From Afifella sp. IM 167 (GTDB lineage: Bacteria > Pseudomonadota > Alphaproteobacteria > Rhizobiales > Afifellaceae): DNA of 64,000 bases. The DNA lies in the NCBI RefSeq assembly GCF_020144925.1, contig NZ_NSLC01000002.1, positions 186,001-250,000 on the forward strand, in the 5' to 3' direction. Below, one piece after another: positions 31,169 through 40,185 of the stretch (position 1 is its first letter; each line of letters starts with the position of its first letter). The translations under genes and the position numbers were made by a program. The notes under the pieces are model-generated. The model did not search any database. It had not been told where the DNA came from and saw only the letters and a list, made by a program, of their open reading frames with translations.

Positions 31169-31606
31169 ATGGCCCTTCACCTGCTGAAGCTCTGTGTCGG
31201 CGCGGACTCGATCGAGGACCTTTCCGTCTGGATCGAGCAACGGCTGGCGGACAGGCGCGCCGCCGGCGAGCCGGAAGAGCACTGGCACGTGACGCGCATG
31301 GTGCCCCGCCGTGCGGAGGAGCTGGAAAATGGCGGTTCGCTCTATTGGGTGATCCGCGGTCAGGTGCAGGTGCGCCAGCGCCTTCTCGACATCCGCACGT
31401 TCCGGGGCGAAGACGGGATTACCCGCTGCAAGCTGGTGCTGGATCCGAAACTGGTACCGACGGCCTGGCAGCCGCGCCGCGCCTTCCAGGGCTGGCGCTA
31501 CCTCAAGCCGGAAGATGCGCCAGCCGATCTCGGCTCCGAGACGGAGGGCTTTGCGGAATTGCCGCCTGCGCTCAGGGGCGAGCTTGCCGAACTCGGCCTT
31601 CTCTGA
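31169..31606 (+). CDS. DUF1489-family protein
   Basis: A 145-residue soluble protein of the DUF1489 family, conserved in Alphaproteobacteria and without known function. Characteristic segments are LHLLKLCVGADSIEDLS, WHVTRMVPRRAEEL, GGSLYWVIRGQVQVRQRLLD and AFQGWRYLKPEDAP. No catalytic motif is evident. It is divergent from dodecin across 94 bp and converges on panC with 19 bases between the stops. Confidence 0.87.
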   Translation: MALHLLKLCVGADSIEDLSVWIEQRLADRRAAGEPEEHWHVTRMVPRRAEELENGGSLYWVIRGQVQVRQRLLDIRTFRGEDGITRCKLVLDPKLVPTAWQPRRAFQGWRYLKPEDAPADLGSETEGFAELPPALRGELAELGLL

Positions 31607-31625
31607 ACTTCCCGGACTAGACTGC

Positions 31626-32468
31626 TTAGACTGCGATGTTGTCGATGAGCCGTGTCGTGCCGAGCCATGCGGCGGCAAGGAGCCGCGCCGGCGCTTCCGG
31701 CAGCTCCTGCAGCCGCTCAAGGCTCTCCGCGTCGCAAAGGGCGACGTAGTCCACCCTGAAGCCCGCCTCAGAGAGCCTGGCATTCGCCGCCTGAAGCGTC
31801 TCGGCCGGAGCCATTCCGGCGCGCAGCGCCGACGCCGTCTCCGTCAGCACCCGGTAGAGGAGGGGTGCCGTCTGTCGCTCCTCTGCGCCGAGATAGAGGT
31901 TGCGCGAGGAAAGGGCGAGACCGTCGGGTTCACGCATCGTCGCAACGGGCAGGATCGTCGTCGGGATGGCAAGGTCGGCGACCATCCTCCTGACCACCTG
32001 CATCTGCTGGTAGTCCTTCTCGCCGAAGGTGGCGAAGTCGGGCAGCGCGGCGATGAGAAGCTTGGCGACGACGGTGGCGACGCCACGGAAGAAGTTCGGC
32101 CGGAAATCGGTCTCGAGCCCCAGCGCCGGTCCGTCGACACCGATTGTCGTCGCAAACCCCTGCGGGTACATCTCCGCGACGCTCGGAGCGAAGACGAGCG
32201 GCACGCCGAGCTTTTCGAGCGCGGCCAGATCCTCTTCCTGGCGCCGCGGATAGCGCGAGAAATCTTCGTTCGGGCCGAACTGGCTCGGATTGACGAAAAT
32301 GGAGACGACGACACGCTCCGCCTTCGCCTGGGCCGCCTCCACGAGCATCAGATGGCCGGCATGGAGCGCGCCCATCGTCGGCACGAGGGCAATCTTGTCG
32401 CCGGCCTTCCGCCAGGCGGCGATCTGAGCGCGAAGCTCTTCGACGGTATCAATGGTCTCGACGGGCAC
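31626..32468 (-). CDS. panC: Pantothenate synthetase
   Basis: Joins pantoate and beta-alanine using ATP to make pantothenate, the CoA precursor. The 280 residues show PTMGALHAGHLMLVEAA (ATP-binding HIGH-like motif), FVNPSQFGPNEDFSRYPR, FGEKDYQQMQVVRRMV (KMSK-like region) and LALSSRNLYL. The length is typical. panB is not adjacent, so the two genes are split in this genome. It converges with the DUF1489 gene and is divergent from the VWA-domain gene. Confidence 0.98.
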   Translation of the reverse strand: MPVETIDTVEELRAQIAAWRKAGDKIALVPTMGALHAGHLMLVEAAQAKAERVVVSIFVNPSQFGPNEDFSRYPRRQEEDLAALEKLGVPLVFAPSVAEMYPQGFATTIGVDGPALGLETDFRPNFFRGVATVVAKLLIAALPDFATFGEKDYQQMQVVRRMVADLAIPTTILPVATMREPDGLALSSRNLYLGAEERQTAPLLYRVLTETASALRAGMAPAETLQAANARLSEAGFRVDYVALCDAESLERLQELPEAPARLLAAAWLGTTRLIDNIAV

Positions 32469-32576
32469 GGCGGGGCTCTTGGCTCTTCGGCGGCGGGCTC
32501 GCCGGGAGCGCTAGCGACAGGCTCCGACTTGCGCAAGTCCTCCCGGCGACCACATCTTCCCGTAAAGGAGAGTTTC

Positions 32577-33305
32577 ATGGGCAAGAGCAAGGAGATCGTC
32601 GGACGCGGCGGACGGACGGATGCGCCTGCCGTGCCGGAACGGTCGAGCCGCACCGAGATCGACGCCTTTCTGAAGAGCGCCAAATCGCTCGCCCCGGTGG
32701 ATCCGGCAGCGCGCGGCCGGCTCGTCTTCGCGCTCGACGCCACGATGAGCCGTCAGCCGAGCTGGGATCTCGCCTGCTCGCTGCAGGCCGAGATGTTCAA
32801 GGCGGCGGGCGATGTCGGCGGTCTGGCCGTCCAGCTCGTCTATTTCCGCGGCTTCGGCGAATGCCGGGCCTCCCGCTGGGTCGGCGACACCGCGGCCCTG
32901 CGCGATCTGATGGTCAAGATCGGCTGCCGCGGCGGCCAGACGCAAATCCGCAAGGTTCTCGCCCATACCCGCAAGGAAGCGGAAAAGCGGCCCGTCGCCG
33001 CCCTCGTCTATGTCGGCGATGCGGTGGAGGAGGATATCGACGCGCTCTGCGCCATCGCCGGCGAGATCGGCATGAGGGGGGTGCGCGCCTTCATGTTCCA
33101 TGAGGGATCGGACCGGAACGCCGAGCGCGCCTTCCGCGAGATCGCCAGGCTGACGCGGGGCGCCTATCTGCCCTTCAACGCGGCCTCGGCGGACGAATTG
33201 AGGGAACTGCTTGCCGCCGTCGCCACCTACGCGGCCGGCGGCACGGCCGCGCTCGAAAAGCTCGCCAGCCCGGCCGCCCGCAAACTCCTGCCCTCGCTGA
33301 GATGA
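32577..33305 (+). CDS. VWA-domain protein
   Basis: A 242-residue soluble protein with a von Willebrand factor A-like fold. RLVFALDATMSRQPSWDLAC (about 48-68) holds a DxTxS variant of the MIDAS metal site (D54, T56, S58), and the later VAALVYVGDAVEEDIDAL contains another candidate metal-site Asp. No signal peptide or membrane segment is visible. The start at 32577 has AAAGGAG upstream; the long open frame before it is non-coding. A membrane J-domain gene follows 39 bases later, probably in the same operon. The partner or target is unknown. Confidence 0.82.
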   Translation: MGKSKEIVGRGGRTDAPAVPERSSRTEIDAFLKSAKSLAPVDPAARGRLVFALDATMSRQPSWDLACSLQAEMFKAAGDVGGLAVQLVYFRGFGECRASRWVGDTAALRDLMVKIGCRGGQTQIRKVLAHTRKEAEKRPVAALVYVGDAVEEDIDALCAIAGEIGMRGVRAFMFHEGSDRNAERAFREIARLTRGAYLPFNAASADELRELLAAVATYAAGGTAALEKLASPAARKLLPSLR

Positions 33306-33344
33306 GGCTGGCGGCCGCAGCCCGCGGAAGGCTATGAGCGGGCG

Positions 33345-34040
33345 ATGATCCGTCCTTTGTTTCTTCTCATCGCCGCGGTTGCGGCGCTGTTCCTGCTGAT
33401 CCGCGTGGCGATGAGCGCCTCGCCGGAACGGCTGGCGAGCGGCGCCAAGATGGGCTTAGGGATCGCGCTGCTTCTGGTAGCGGTCTTCCTCGGCTTTGCG
33501 CGCCAGTTCGCCCTCGCGCTCCCGGCGGCGATCATCGGCTTCGGGCTGGTGCGCTCCAGCTGGCGACGGGCGGTTCGAGGCAATGCGGCGCAGCGCTCGA
33601 CGGTCCGCTCCGCCGGGCTGGAAATGACGCTCGACCATGAGACGGGGGAGATCGACGGCACGGTGCTTGCCGGCCGCCATGAGGGCAGGGAGCTTTCGAA
33701 GATGAGCTTCGAGGAGCTCAGGAATCTCGCCGGCGAACTCGCCGGCGACGAGGAATCACTCAGGCTTCTGGAAGGTTATCTCGACAGGGCGCATCCCCGA
33801 TGGCGAGACGACATGGAGACTGATGCCGATCGGGGGGCTGGCCCGGCGGCTAGCCCGGGCGGAATGAGCCCTCAGGAAGCCTATGAGGTGCTGGGGCTTC
33901 AGCCGGGCGCCGGCGAGGCGGAAATCCGCAAGGCCCATCGACGATTGATGAAGCAGGTCCATCCGGACCGCGGCGGCTCCACTGCTCTGGCTGCCCGTAT
34001 CAATCAGGCTAAGGAAACGCTTTTGAGGGAACACCGCTGA
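33345..34040 (+). CDS. Membrane-anchored J-domain protein
   Basis: A 231-residue DnaJ-type co-chaperone with inverted layout. Two N-terminal transmembrane segments (about 3-22 and 36-70) are followed by a charged linker and a C-terminal J domain (about 178-231) with EAYEVLGLQPGAGEAEIRKAH and the essential HPD at 206-208 (QVHPDRGG). This Tim14/DjlA-like arrangement should recruit DnaK to the inner membrane. It follows the VWA gene by 39 bases and converges on the carboxypeptidase gene with 37 bases between the stops. Confidence 0.87.
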   Translation: MIRPLFLLIAAVAALFLLIRVAMSASPERLASGAKMGLGIALLLVAVFLGFARQFALALPAAIIGFGLVRSSWRRAVRGNAAQRSTVRSAGLEMTLDHETGEIDGTVLAGRHEGRELSKMSFEELRNLAGELAGDEESLRLLEGYLDRAHPRWRDDMETDADRGAGPAASPGGMSPQEAYEVLGLQPGAGEAEIRKAHRRLMKQVHPDRGGSTALAARINQAKETLLREHR

Positions 34041-34077
34041 ACTCCGTACGCAGAACTAATTCATCGGAACCGTTGGC

Positions 34078-35622
34078 TCAGTTGGGCACGGCCAGGCAGG
34101 AGAAGGATTTCTTCTTCAGTCTGGCGCAGGCCGCCCGCGCCTCTTTCTTCCCAGCAAAGCCGGCGAAACGGGCGCGGTAGAGTGTCTCGCCGTCCTTCTC
34201 CACCGGCTGGGTGAAGGGAGAGGCGGCGGAAATGACGCTGCCGGCCTCGCTCTGGGCGCGCTCCAGCAGGCTCCGCGCTCCGGCTTCGCTGGGCGCTGCG
34301 CCGATCTGGATGTGCCAGCCGCGGGGCAGGGCCTTCGGCTCCGCAAAGCGGACGCTCCTCCCGTTGGCGGAGGCGAGCCGCGGACGCTGTTCCGGCATGA
34401 TGATCTTCGCGTCGGCATTGGCTTCATCCTCTGCCGCTTCTTCCGCGACGATGGCCGCCTTGGCCTCGGCACGGCGCGTCAGGATGGCGATCGGATCATT
34501 CGCACTCTGACCGACATAGGCGAGTTGAGCGACCTCGCTCGCCTCTTCGATCCGGGCCGCAATCGGGTCGTAGCCGCTCGCGAGCTTGGCCTGGAGCTGC
34601 TGACGTTCGTCGGCCGGCGCCGAGACGGCCATGATCGCGGACTGCGCGTCGGGGGCGGAGGCCGCCGCCTGCGCAAAGGCGAGCACCGGGCGGGCCTCCG
34701 GAAGACGGCGGGGAGGGGCGACTTTGGCCACGACCAGCGGCGCCGTCCGCATGCCCGGCTTGGCATCGTCGAGATAGCGATGGATGAGATCCACCATATG
34801 GCGGTTGCGCGAGGCGCCGGTACGCCCGCCCATCACCACGGCGATAATGTGGCGGCCCTCGCGCTCCACGGAGGTGACGAGGTTGAAGCCGGAAGCGCGG
34901 ATATAGCCCGTCTTGATACCGTTGACGCCGCGCACCTTGCCGAGAAGGTGGTTGGTGTTCCGGTACGTCCGCCCCTTGTAGGTGAAGGTGCGGGTGGAGA
35001 AGAACTTGAAATACGCCGGAAAGCGGTCGTGCAGGGCGCGGCCGAGGCGCGCCATGTCGCGGGCCGTGGTGTGCTGGCCGGAGATCGGCAGACCGTTGGC
35101 GTTGCGGAAAGTGGTCGAGCTCATGCCGAGAGCATGCGCCGTGCGCGTCATGCGCTGGGCGAACTTCGATTCAGAGCCTTCGATGTTTTCCGCGATGACG
35201 ACGGCGACGTCGTTGGCCGAACGCACGCAGAGCGCCTTGATGGCATCTTCCACGCGGATCGTCTGTCCGGGCCGGATGCCGATCTTCGTCGGCGGCTTGG
35301 AGGCGGCATAGGAAGATGCCTTGAGCTGGCTGTTGAGCGTGAAGCGACCCTTATCCAGCTCCTCGAAGAGGATGTAGAGGGTCATCATCTTGGTAAGCGA
35401 GGCCGGATAGCGCTGCTCGTCGGCGCGATCCTCGTAGAGAACCTCGCCCGTCTTCGCGTCGATCACGAAGCCCGCATACTTGCTGTTGGCCAGAGCACTG
35501 CCGCTCGTCGCTACGAACAGAAAAATGATGGAAAACAACGTCCAGACGCCGGAAAGCGCATACGCCTTCGCCTGGTTCGCTCGATCCTGTTTCAATCTCT
35601 TCCCCACTGACGCCAGCTGCAC
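34078..35622 (-). CDS. D-alanyl-D-alanine carboxypeptidase (PBP5/DacF-like) with SPOR-type tail
   Basis: Periplasmic S11 peptidase that trims peptidoglycan pentapeptides. The 514 residues show a signal/anchor (about 23-46), the active-site tetrad S75-L-T-K78, the SAN motif (135-137) and KTG (237-239). After an Ala-rich spacer the C terminus (about 435-510, GWHIQIGAAPSEAGARSLLE and LYRARFAGFAGKKEARAACA) matches a SPOR domain, which targets denuded glycan at the septum. The frame opens with GTG at 35622, which lacks a ribosome-binding site; TTG at 35595, preceded by GGGGAAGAGA, is a credible alternative. Confidence 0.93.
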   Translation of the reverse strand: MQLASVGKRLKQDRANQAKAYALSGVWTLFSIIFLFVATSGSALANSKYAGFVIDAKTGEVLYEDRADEQRYPASLTKMMTLYILFEELDKGRFTLNSQLKASSYAASKPPTKIGIRPGQTIRVEDAIKALCVRSANDVAVVIAENIEGSESKFAQRMTRTAHALGMSSTTFRNANGLPISGQHTTARDMARLGRALHDRFPAYFKFFSTRTFTYKGRTYRNTNHLLGKVRGVNGIKTGYIRASGFNLVTSVEREGRHIIAVVMGGRTGASRNRHMVDLIHRYLDDAKPGMRTAPLVVAKVAPPRRLPEARPVLAFAQAAASAPDAQSAIMAVSAPADERQQLQAKLASGYDPIAARIEEASEVAQLAYVGQSANDPIAILTRRAEAKAAIVAEEAAEDEANADAKIIMPEQRPRLASANGRSVRFAEPKALPRGWHIQIGAAPSEAGARSLLERAQSEAGSVISAASPFTQPVEKDGETLYRARFAGFAGKKEARAACARLKKKSFSCLAVPN

Positions 35623-35766
35623 GGTAGCCTATGACGCCGGCTCCTGATCATCCGTGCGCATCCTTGCCCCAAGCTTGGAGGAGCGTCGTTACCAGCCGGT
35701 AAACACGGGCCCCATGCTTGCACCTATTTTCGAGCGGTTGGCAACGCCCGGGCAAGGGTTTTTATG

Positions 35767-35777
35767 TTGCAGTGCAA
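35767..35777. promoter_or_regulatory. TTGCA-N-TGCAA palindrome upstream of the phasin gene
   Basis: TTGCAGTGCAA is a perfect 11-bp inverted repeat around one central base. TGC/GCA-rich palindromes upstream of phasin genes are the known binding type of the polyhydroxyalkanoate repressor PhaR. It lies just upstream of a good promoter. Confidence 0.55.
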
Positions 35778-35785
35778 AATTCCTC

Positions 35786-35815
35786 TTGCGTCGTTGTGCG
35801 CCGCACATATATAAT
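35786..35815 (+). promoter_or_regulatory. Phasin promoter with an internal palindrome
   Basis: TTGCGT (35786-35791) and a perfect TATAAT (35810-35815) are 18 bases apart, a good sigma70-type promoter, 83 bases before the phasin ATG. The spacer contains the perfect palindrome TGTGCG-C-CGCACA (35795-35807), positioned to act as an operator. Confidence 0.6.
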
Positions 35816-35897
35816 TCGAAGCATGAAACGAAAGGCGTCAACCAGACACAGTGGCGCCCGACGTTGACCGACACTTTCTACCACGGGGGAGAAGCAA

Positions 35898-36221
35898 ATG
35901 AACGCGTTTGACGATTTTCAGAAGATGAGCATGTCCGGCATGGACAAGGCGATGGAGAGCTTTGGCGTGGTCTCCAAGCGCATGCAGGAGATCGCCGTCG
36001 AGACGGCCGATTTTTCCAAGAAGTCCTTCGAGACGACCGCAGCCCATGTGGAGTCCATGATGGCCGTCAAGTCGCTCGACAAGGCGATCGAGGCGCAGAG
36101 CGACTACGTGAAGTCCAGCTACGAGGGCGCCGTCGCTCAGGCGACGCGGATCGGCGAGCTCTATGTCGATCTCGCCAAGGACATGGCCAAGCCGTTCGAG
36201 GATCTGGCCAAGCGCGCCTGA
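35898..36221 (+). CDS. Phasin family protein
   Basis: A 107-residue amphipathic, mostly helical protein of the phasin family, which coats polyhydroxyalkanoate granules. Typical features are FGVVSKRMQEIAVETADFSK, AIEAQSDYVKSSYEGAVAQA and the DLAKDMAKPFEDLAKRA end, with no Cys. A strong GGGGGAGAAGC site precedes the ATG. It is monocistronic: a strong promoter lies upstream and an excellent terminator downstream. The phasin-clpS-clpA order is common in Hyphomicrobiales. No PHA synthase is present in the window. Confidence 0.92.
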   Translation: MNAFDDFQKMSMSGMDKAMESFGVVSKRMQEIAVETADFSKKSFETTAAHVESMMAVKSLDKAIEAQSDYVKSSYEGAVAQATRIGELYVDLAKDMAKPFEDLAKRA

Positions 36222-36256
36222 GGCGCTCTTTCCTCACAATCTGATCCGAATGCGAG

Positions 36257-36287
36257 AGCCCGGCCACCGCGCCGGGCTTTCTTTTTT
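36257..36287 (+). terminator. Rho-independent terminator after the phasin gene
   Basis: An 8-bp perfect stem AGCCCGGC/GCCGGGCT with a 6-base loop is followed by a T-rich tract (TTCTTTTTT). It lies 36 bases past the phasin stop. Confidence 0.93.
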
Positions 36288-36330
36288 GCGCCAGCCCCAG
36301 GCGTGCCAATAGCCCCGCCCGCGGCCCGTT

Positions 36331-36354
36331 GCCCGGCCTTCCGCCGGGCGTTTT
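36331..36354 (+). terminator. Second terminator-like hairpin upstream of clpS
   Basis: A 7-bp stem GCCCGGC/GCCGGGC with a CTTCC loop, then G and TTTT. It would back up the phasin terminator and insulate clpS. Confidence 0.65.
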
Positions 36355-36470
36355 GAATTTCGTTCTCGCCAGCCCCTACCCAGCGCCCACGAACGGCTCT
36401 AACATTTCCTCTGTCCCAACCTACATAGGGACTGGCAGGAGGGTGTTATCAGGAGAGAACGAGGCGGCTG

Positions 36471-36806
36471 ATGCCCAAGGACGACCGAGACGATTCCGGC
36501 AACGAGAATGGCACCGGGACGGTTGTCGTCACCAAGACGAAGCCGAAAACCCAGCGGCCGAACCTGTACCGCGTCCTCATTCTCAACGACGATTACACCC
36601 CCATGGAATTCGTCGTGCACGTCCTGATGCGCTTCTTTCAGAAGAACCAGGAAGCGGCGACGCGCATCATGCTCCACGTGCACAACCACGGCGTCGGGGA
36701 ATGCGGCGTATTCACTTACGAGGTGGCCGAAACCAAGGTCACCCAGGTGATGGACTTCGCCCGCCAGAACCAGCACCCTCTGCAATGCGTCATGGAAAAG
36801 AAGTAG
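36471..36806 (+). CDS. clpS: ATP-dependent Clp protease adaptor ClpS
   Basis: N-degron adaptor that delivers substrates with bulky hydrophobic N termini to ClpAP. The 111 residues have a flexible N terminus (about 1-30) and the ClpS core with [20 protein letters not shown], the binding-pocket region, [20 protein letters not shown] and the final [16 protein letters not shown]. clpA follows after 27 bases, the standard pairing. Confidence 0.98.
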   Translation: MPKDDRDDSGNENGTGTVVVTKTKPKTQRPNLYRVLILNDDYTPMEFVVHVLMRFFQKNQEAATRIMLHVHNHGVGECGVFTYEVAETKVTQVMDFARQNQHPLQCVMEKK

Positions 36807-36833
36807 CCAACGGACTGGAAGGGTCACACACAC

Positions 36834-39278
36834 GTGCCATCTTTCTCGCGCTCACTGGAACTCGCCCTGCACAGGGCCCTTGCCTCCGCCAATGAGCGGA
36901 GCCAGGAATATGCCACGCTCGAGCATCTCCTTCTGGCGCTCGTAGATGACAAGGACGCCGCCGCCGTCATGCGCGCCTGCGGCGTCGATCTGGAACGACT
37001 GAAAAGCGATCTGACGGAATACGTCGACACCGAGCTTGCAAATCTCGTCACCCATTCGGACGAGGATTCCAAGCCGACCGCCGGCTTCCAGCGCGTCATC
37101 CAGCGCGCCGTCATCCATGTCCAATCCTCCGGCCGGGAGGAAGTGACCGGCGCCAACGTTCTCGTCGCCATCTTCGCCGAGCGCGAAAGCCATGCCGCCT
37201 ACTTCCTGCAGGAGCAGGACATGACCCGCTATGACGCGGTCAACTACATCTCGCACGGCATCGCCAAGCGGCCGGGCCTGTCCGAGCCACGCCCAACCAA
37301 GGGCGCCCCGGAGCAGCCGGGCAAGCCCGGCGCATCCGACGAGGACGGCGAGACGGGCTCGGGCAGCGCGCTCGATGCCTGGTGCGTCAACCTCAACGAG
37401 AAGGCGCTGCGCGGGCGCATCGACCCGCTGATCGGCCGCGAGCCGGAGGTCAAGCGCACCATCCAGGTGCTCTGCCGTCGCTCCAAGAACAACCCGCTCT
37501 ATGTGGGTGATCCCGGCGTCGGCAAGACGGCCATCGCCGAGGGCCTGGCCAAGCGCATCGTCGAGGGAAGCGTTCCGGACGTCCTCAAGGACGCCACCAT
37601 CTTCGCTCTCGACATGGGCGCGCTTCTCGCCGGCACCCGCTATCGCGGCGACTTCGAGGAGCGCCTCAAGCAGGTCATCAAGGAGGTGGAATCGATCGAC
37701 GGTGCCATCATGTTCATCGACGAGATCCACACGGTGATCGGTGCCGGTGCGACTTCCGGCGGCGCCATGGATGCCTCGAACCTTCTGAAGCCGGCGCTCG
37801 CCTCCGGCAACATCCGCTGCATCGGCTCCACGACCTACAAGGAGTACAGGCAGTTCTTCGAGAAGGATCGGGCGCTCGTCCGCCGCTTCCAGAAGATCGA
37901 CGTCAACGAGCCGTCGATCCCGGATACGGTCGATATCCTCAAGGGTCTCAAGCCCTATTTCGAGGAGCACCATGAAGTCCGCTACACCAATGATGCGATC
38001 CGCACGGCGGTGGAGCTTTCGGCCCGTTACATCAACGACCGCAAGCTGCCGGACAAGGCGATCGACGTCATCGACGAGAGCGGCGCTTCCCAGAAGCTTC
38101 TGCCGGAGAGCCGGCGCAAGAAGCTGATCGGGGTGAAGGAGATCGAGACCACGATCGCCACGATGGCCCGTATTCCGCCGAAATCGGTGTCGAAGGACGA
38201 TGCGGAGGTCCTCCAGCATCTGGAATCGAACCTGAAGCGGGTGGTCTTCGGCCAGGACAGGGCGATCGAGGCGCTCGGCTCGGCGATCAAGCTTGCCCGC
38301 GCAGGTCTGCGCGAGCCGGAAAAGCCGATCGGCAACTATCTGTTCTCCGGCCCCACCGGTGTCGGCAAGACCGAGGTTGCCCGCCAGCTGGCCGACCTTC
38401 TCGGCGTCAATCTCCTGCGCTTCGACATGTCGGAGTACATGGAGCGGCACACCATCTCCCGCCTGATCGGCGCGCCTCCGGGATATGTCGGCTTCGATCA
38501 GGGCGGCATCCTGACCGACGGGATCGACCAGCATCCGCATTGCGTCCTCCTCCTCGACGAGATCGAGAAGGCGCATCCGGATATCTTCAACATCCTGTTG
38601 CAGGTGATGGACCACGGCAAGCTGACCGACCACAACGGCAAGCAGGTCGATTTCCGCAACGTCGTCCTCATCATGACGACGAATGCGGGCGCGGCCGACC
38701 TTGCCAAGGCGGCGATCGGCTTCGGTTCCTCCAAGCGCTCCGGCGACGACGAGGAGGCGATCAACCGCCTGTTCACGCCGGAATTCCGCAACCGCCTCGA
38801 CGCCATCATCGCTTTCGGCGCCTTGCCGCCGTCGGTGGTCAACATGGTGGTGCAGAAGTTCATCCTGCAGCTGGAGGCCCAGCTCGCGGACCGCGGCGTC
38901 ACCTTCGAGCTCGACGAGCCGGCGACGTCCTGGCTGGCCGAGCACGGCTACGACGAGCGCATGGGCGCACGCCCGCTCGGCCGCCTCATCCAGGAGGTGA
39001 TCAAGAAGCCGCTCGCCGAGGAAGTGCTCTTCGGCAAGTTGCAGAAGGGTGGCATCGTCAAGGTAACCGTCGGCGAGAAGGAAGACGGCACGGTCGGGCT
39101 CAAACTGGAATCGATCCCGGACGAGAACGCCCGGCCGAAGCCGAAACCGGCCCTGAAGAGCAAGCGGGCGCGCAAGGCAGTCACCCCGTCCGGCGGCACG
39201 CCGGCGAAGACGGCAGGCAAGAAGCCGCCCAAGCGCGGCGGCGGTTCGGTGCCGAGTGTGCCGCTGAAGGCCGAATAG
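36834..39278 (+). CDS. clpA: ATP-dependent Clp protease ATP-binding subunit ClpA
   Basis: AAA+ unfoldase that feeds ClpP. The 814 residues have Clp N-terminal repeats (about 1-145), AAA module 1 with Walker [15 protein letters not shown] and Walker [18 protein letters not shown] module 2 with [16 protein letters not shown] and [14 protein letters not shown], and the ClpP-docking IGF loop ([12 protein letters not shown]). A Lys/Pro-rich tail of about 55 residues extends past the AAA2 small domain. The start codon is GTG at 36834. A strong terminator follows. Confidence 0.98.
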   Translation: MPSFSRSLELALHRALASANERSQEYATLEHLLLALVDDKDAAAVMRACGVDLERLKSDLTEYVDTELANLVTHSDEDSKPTAGFQRVIQRAVIHVQSSGREEVTGANVLVAIFAERESHAAYFLQEQDMTRYDAVNYISHGIAKRPGLSEPRPTKGAPEQPGKPGASDEDGETGSGSALDAWCVNLNEKALRGRIDPLIGREPEVKRTIQVLCRRSKNNPLYVGDPGVGKTAIAEGLAKRIVEGSVPDVLKDATIFALDMGALLAGTRYRGDFEERLKQVIKEVESIDGAIMFIDEIHTVIGAGATSGGAMDASNLLKPALASGNIRCIGSTTYKEYRQFFEKDRALVRRFQKIDVNEPSIPDTVDILKGLKPYFEEHHEVRYTNDAIRTAVELSARYINDRKLPDKAIDVIDESGASQKLLPESRRKKLIGVKEIETTIATMARIPPKSVSKDDAEVLQHLESNLKRVVFGQDRAIEALGSAIKLARAGLREPEKPIGNYLFSGPTGVGKTEVARQLADLLGVNLLRFDMSEYMERHTISRLIGAPPGYVGFDQGGILTDGIDQHPHCVLLLDEIEKAHPDIFNILLQVMDHGKLTDHNGKQVDFRNVVLIMTTNAGAADLAKAAIGFGSSKRSGDDEEAINRLFTPEFRNRLDAIIAFGALPPSVVNMVVQKFILQLEAQLADRGVTFELDEPATSWLAEHGYDERMGARPLGRLIQEVIKKPLAEEVLFGKLQKGGIVKVTVGEKEDGTVGLKLESIPDENARPKPKPALKSKRARKAVTPSGGTPAKTAGKKPPKRGGGSVPSVPLKAE

Positions 39279-39300
39279 GCCACAAGCCATATCGATCGAC

Positions 39301-39332
39301 ACGGCGGGCGCCTCGGCGCCCGCCGTTTTGTT
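39301..39332 (+). terminator. Rho-independent terminator after clpA
   Basis: A 10-bp perfect stem ACGGCGGGCG/CGCCCGCCGT with a 6-base loop, followed by TTTGTTG, 22 bases after the clpA stop. Confidence 0.9.
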
Positions 39333-39371
39333 GAGAGCGGGCAGGGCAGGGCACGGCCTTCGCTCCCAGGC

Positions 39372-39404
39372 ATGGCAGCCATCGCGTTTCGGCATGGCTG
39401 CCAT
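39372..39404 (+). promoter_or_regulatory. Paired 22-bp-spaced palindromes upstream of azlC
   Basis: ATGGCAGCCAT (39372-39382) and ATGGCTGCCAT (39394-39404) are each 5-bp-arm palindromes around one base and are exact reverse complements of each other. With the flanking bases they form a CATGGCWGCCATCG direct repeat with a 22-bp period, two DNA turns. This is what a cooperatively bound operator in front of azlCD would look like. Confidence 0.55.
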
Positions 39405-39459
39405 CGACCGCCGCGAGGCACCTTTCCCTCAACGGGTGGTAGGGATAATCATCGGACCG

Positions 39460-40185
39460 ATGGAAGACACGGACACAGCGGCGCGCTGGTTTCTGCGCGG
39501 CATGGGCGGCATTGTCTCCATCCCCGCCCTCATCCTCATCGCCTCTTTCGTCGGTTTCGGCGTGCTCTGCCGCGAATCCGGCCTGACGCTCGGCGAATCC
39601 GTCTTCATGACCGGCTCCGTCTGGGCATTGCCGAGCCAGCTCGTGCTCGTCGGGGCCATGTCGGCCGGCACGTCCACGCTGGTGGCGGCCATCGCGGTAG
39701 CACTCTCGGCCATCCGCCTGATGCCGATGACGGCCGCCTGGGTGCCGCTGGTCAAGGCGCCCGACACGCCGAAATGGCATCTCCTCCTGCTTTCCCATTT
39801 CGTCGCGGTAACGGCCTGGGTCTGGGGCTTCATGCGCCTGCCCAATGCCCCGCCGGCGATGCGCACGGCCTACTTCGCCGGTTTTGGCCTGACGCTGACG
39901 ACGGTCAATGTCTGCGTGACGGCTCTCAGCTACATCAGCGCGGCGAGCCTGCCGCCGCTCGTGGCGGCCGCTCTCTTTTTCCTGACACCGGTTTATTTCC
40001 TCACCGCGCTCACAGCCTCGGCGCGCTACCATGCCGAGCGGCTTGCTCTGGGCATCGGCGTCGTGCTCGGCCCGGCGCTCCGCTATTACGATGTCGGGCT
40101 CGATCTCCTCTGGGCGGGCATCGCCGGCGGCACGCTCGCCTTCGTCGGCCACAAGCTGCTGGAACGCCGGCGCGGGGCCGCATGA
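39460..40185 (+). CDS. azlC: AzlC-family branched-chain amino acid exporter, large subunit
   Basis: Inner-membrane subunit of an AzlCD-type (LIV-E) transporter, usually exporting branched-chain amino acids or analogues. The 241 residues form about seven hydrophobic segments, with the family pattern ALPSQLVLVGAMSAGTSTLV and SAIRLMPMTAAWVPL. The ATG at 39460 (MEDTDTAARWFLRG) was preferred because the upstream codons have no homology and contain operator-like repeats, but no strong ribosome-binding site decides it. The azlD start overlaps its stop by 4 bases. Confidence 0.88.
   Translation: MEDTDTAARWFLRGMGGIVSIPALILIASFVGFGVLCRESGLTLGESVFMTGSVWALPSQLVLVGAMSAGTSTLVAAIAVALSAIRLMPMTAAWVPLVKAPDTPKWHLLLLSHFVAVTAWVWGFMRLPNAPPAMRTAYFAGFGLTLTTVNVCVTALSYISAASLPPLVAAALFFLTPVYFLTALTASARYHAERLALGIGVVLGPALRYYDVGLDLLWAGIAGGTLAFVGHKLLERRRGAA

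Noticed and set aside
36852-39404. 850-codon antisense open frame opposite clpA
   Set aside because: clpA is unambiguous and the antisense product is Asp/Leu/Arg/Val-rich noise typical of high-GC coding DNA.
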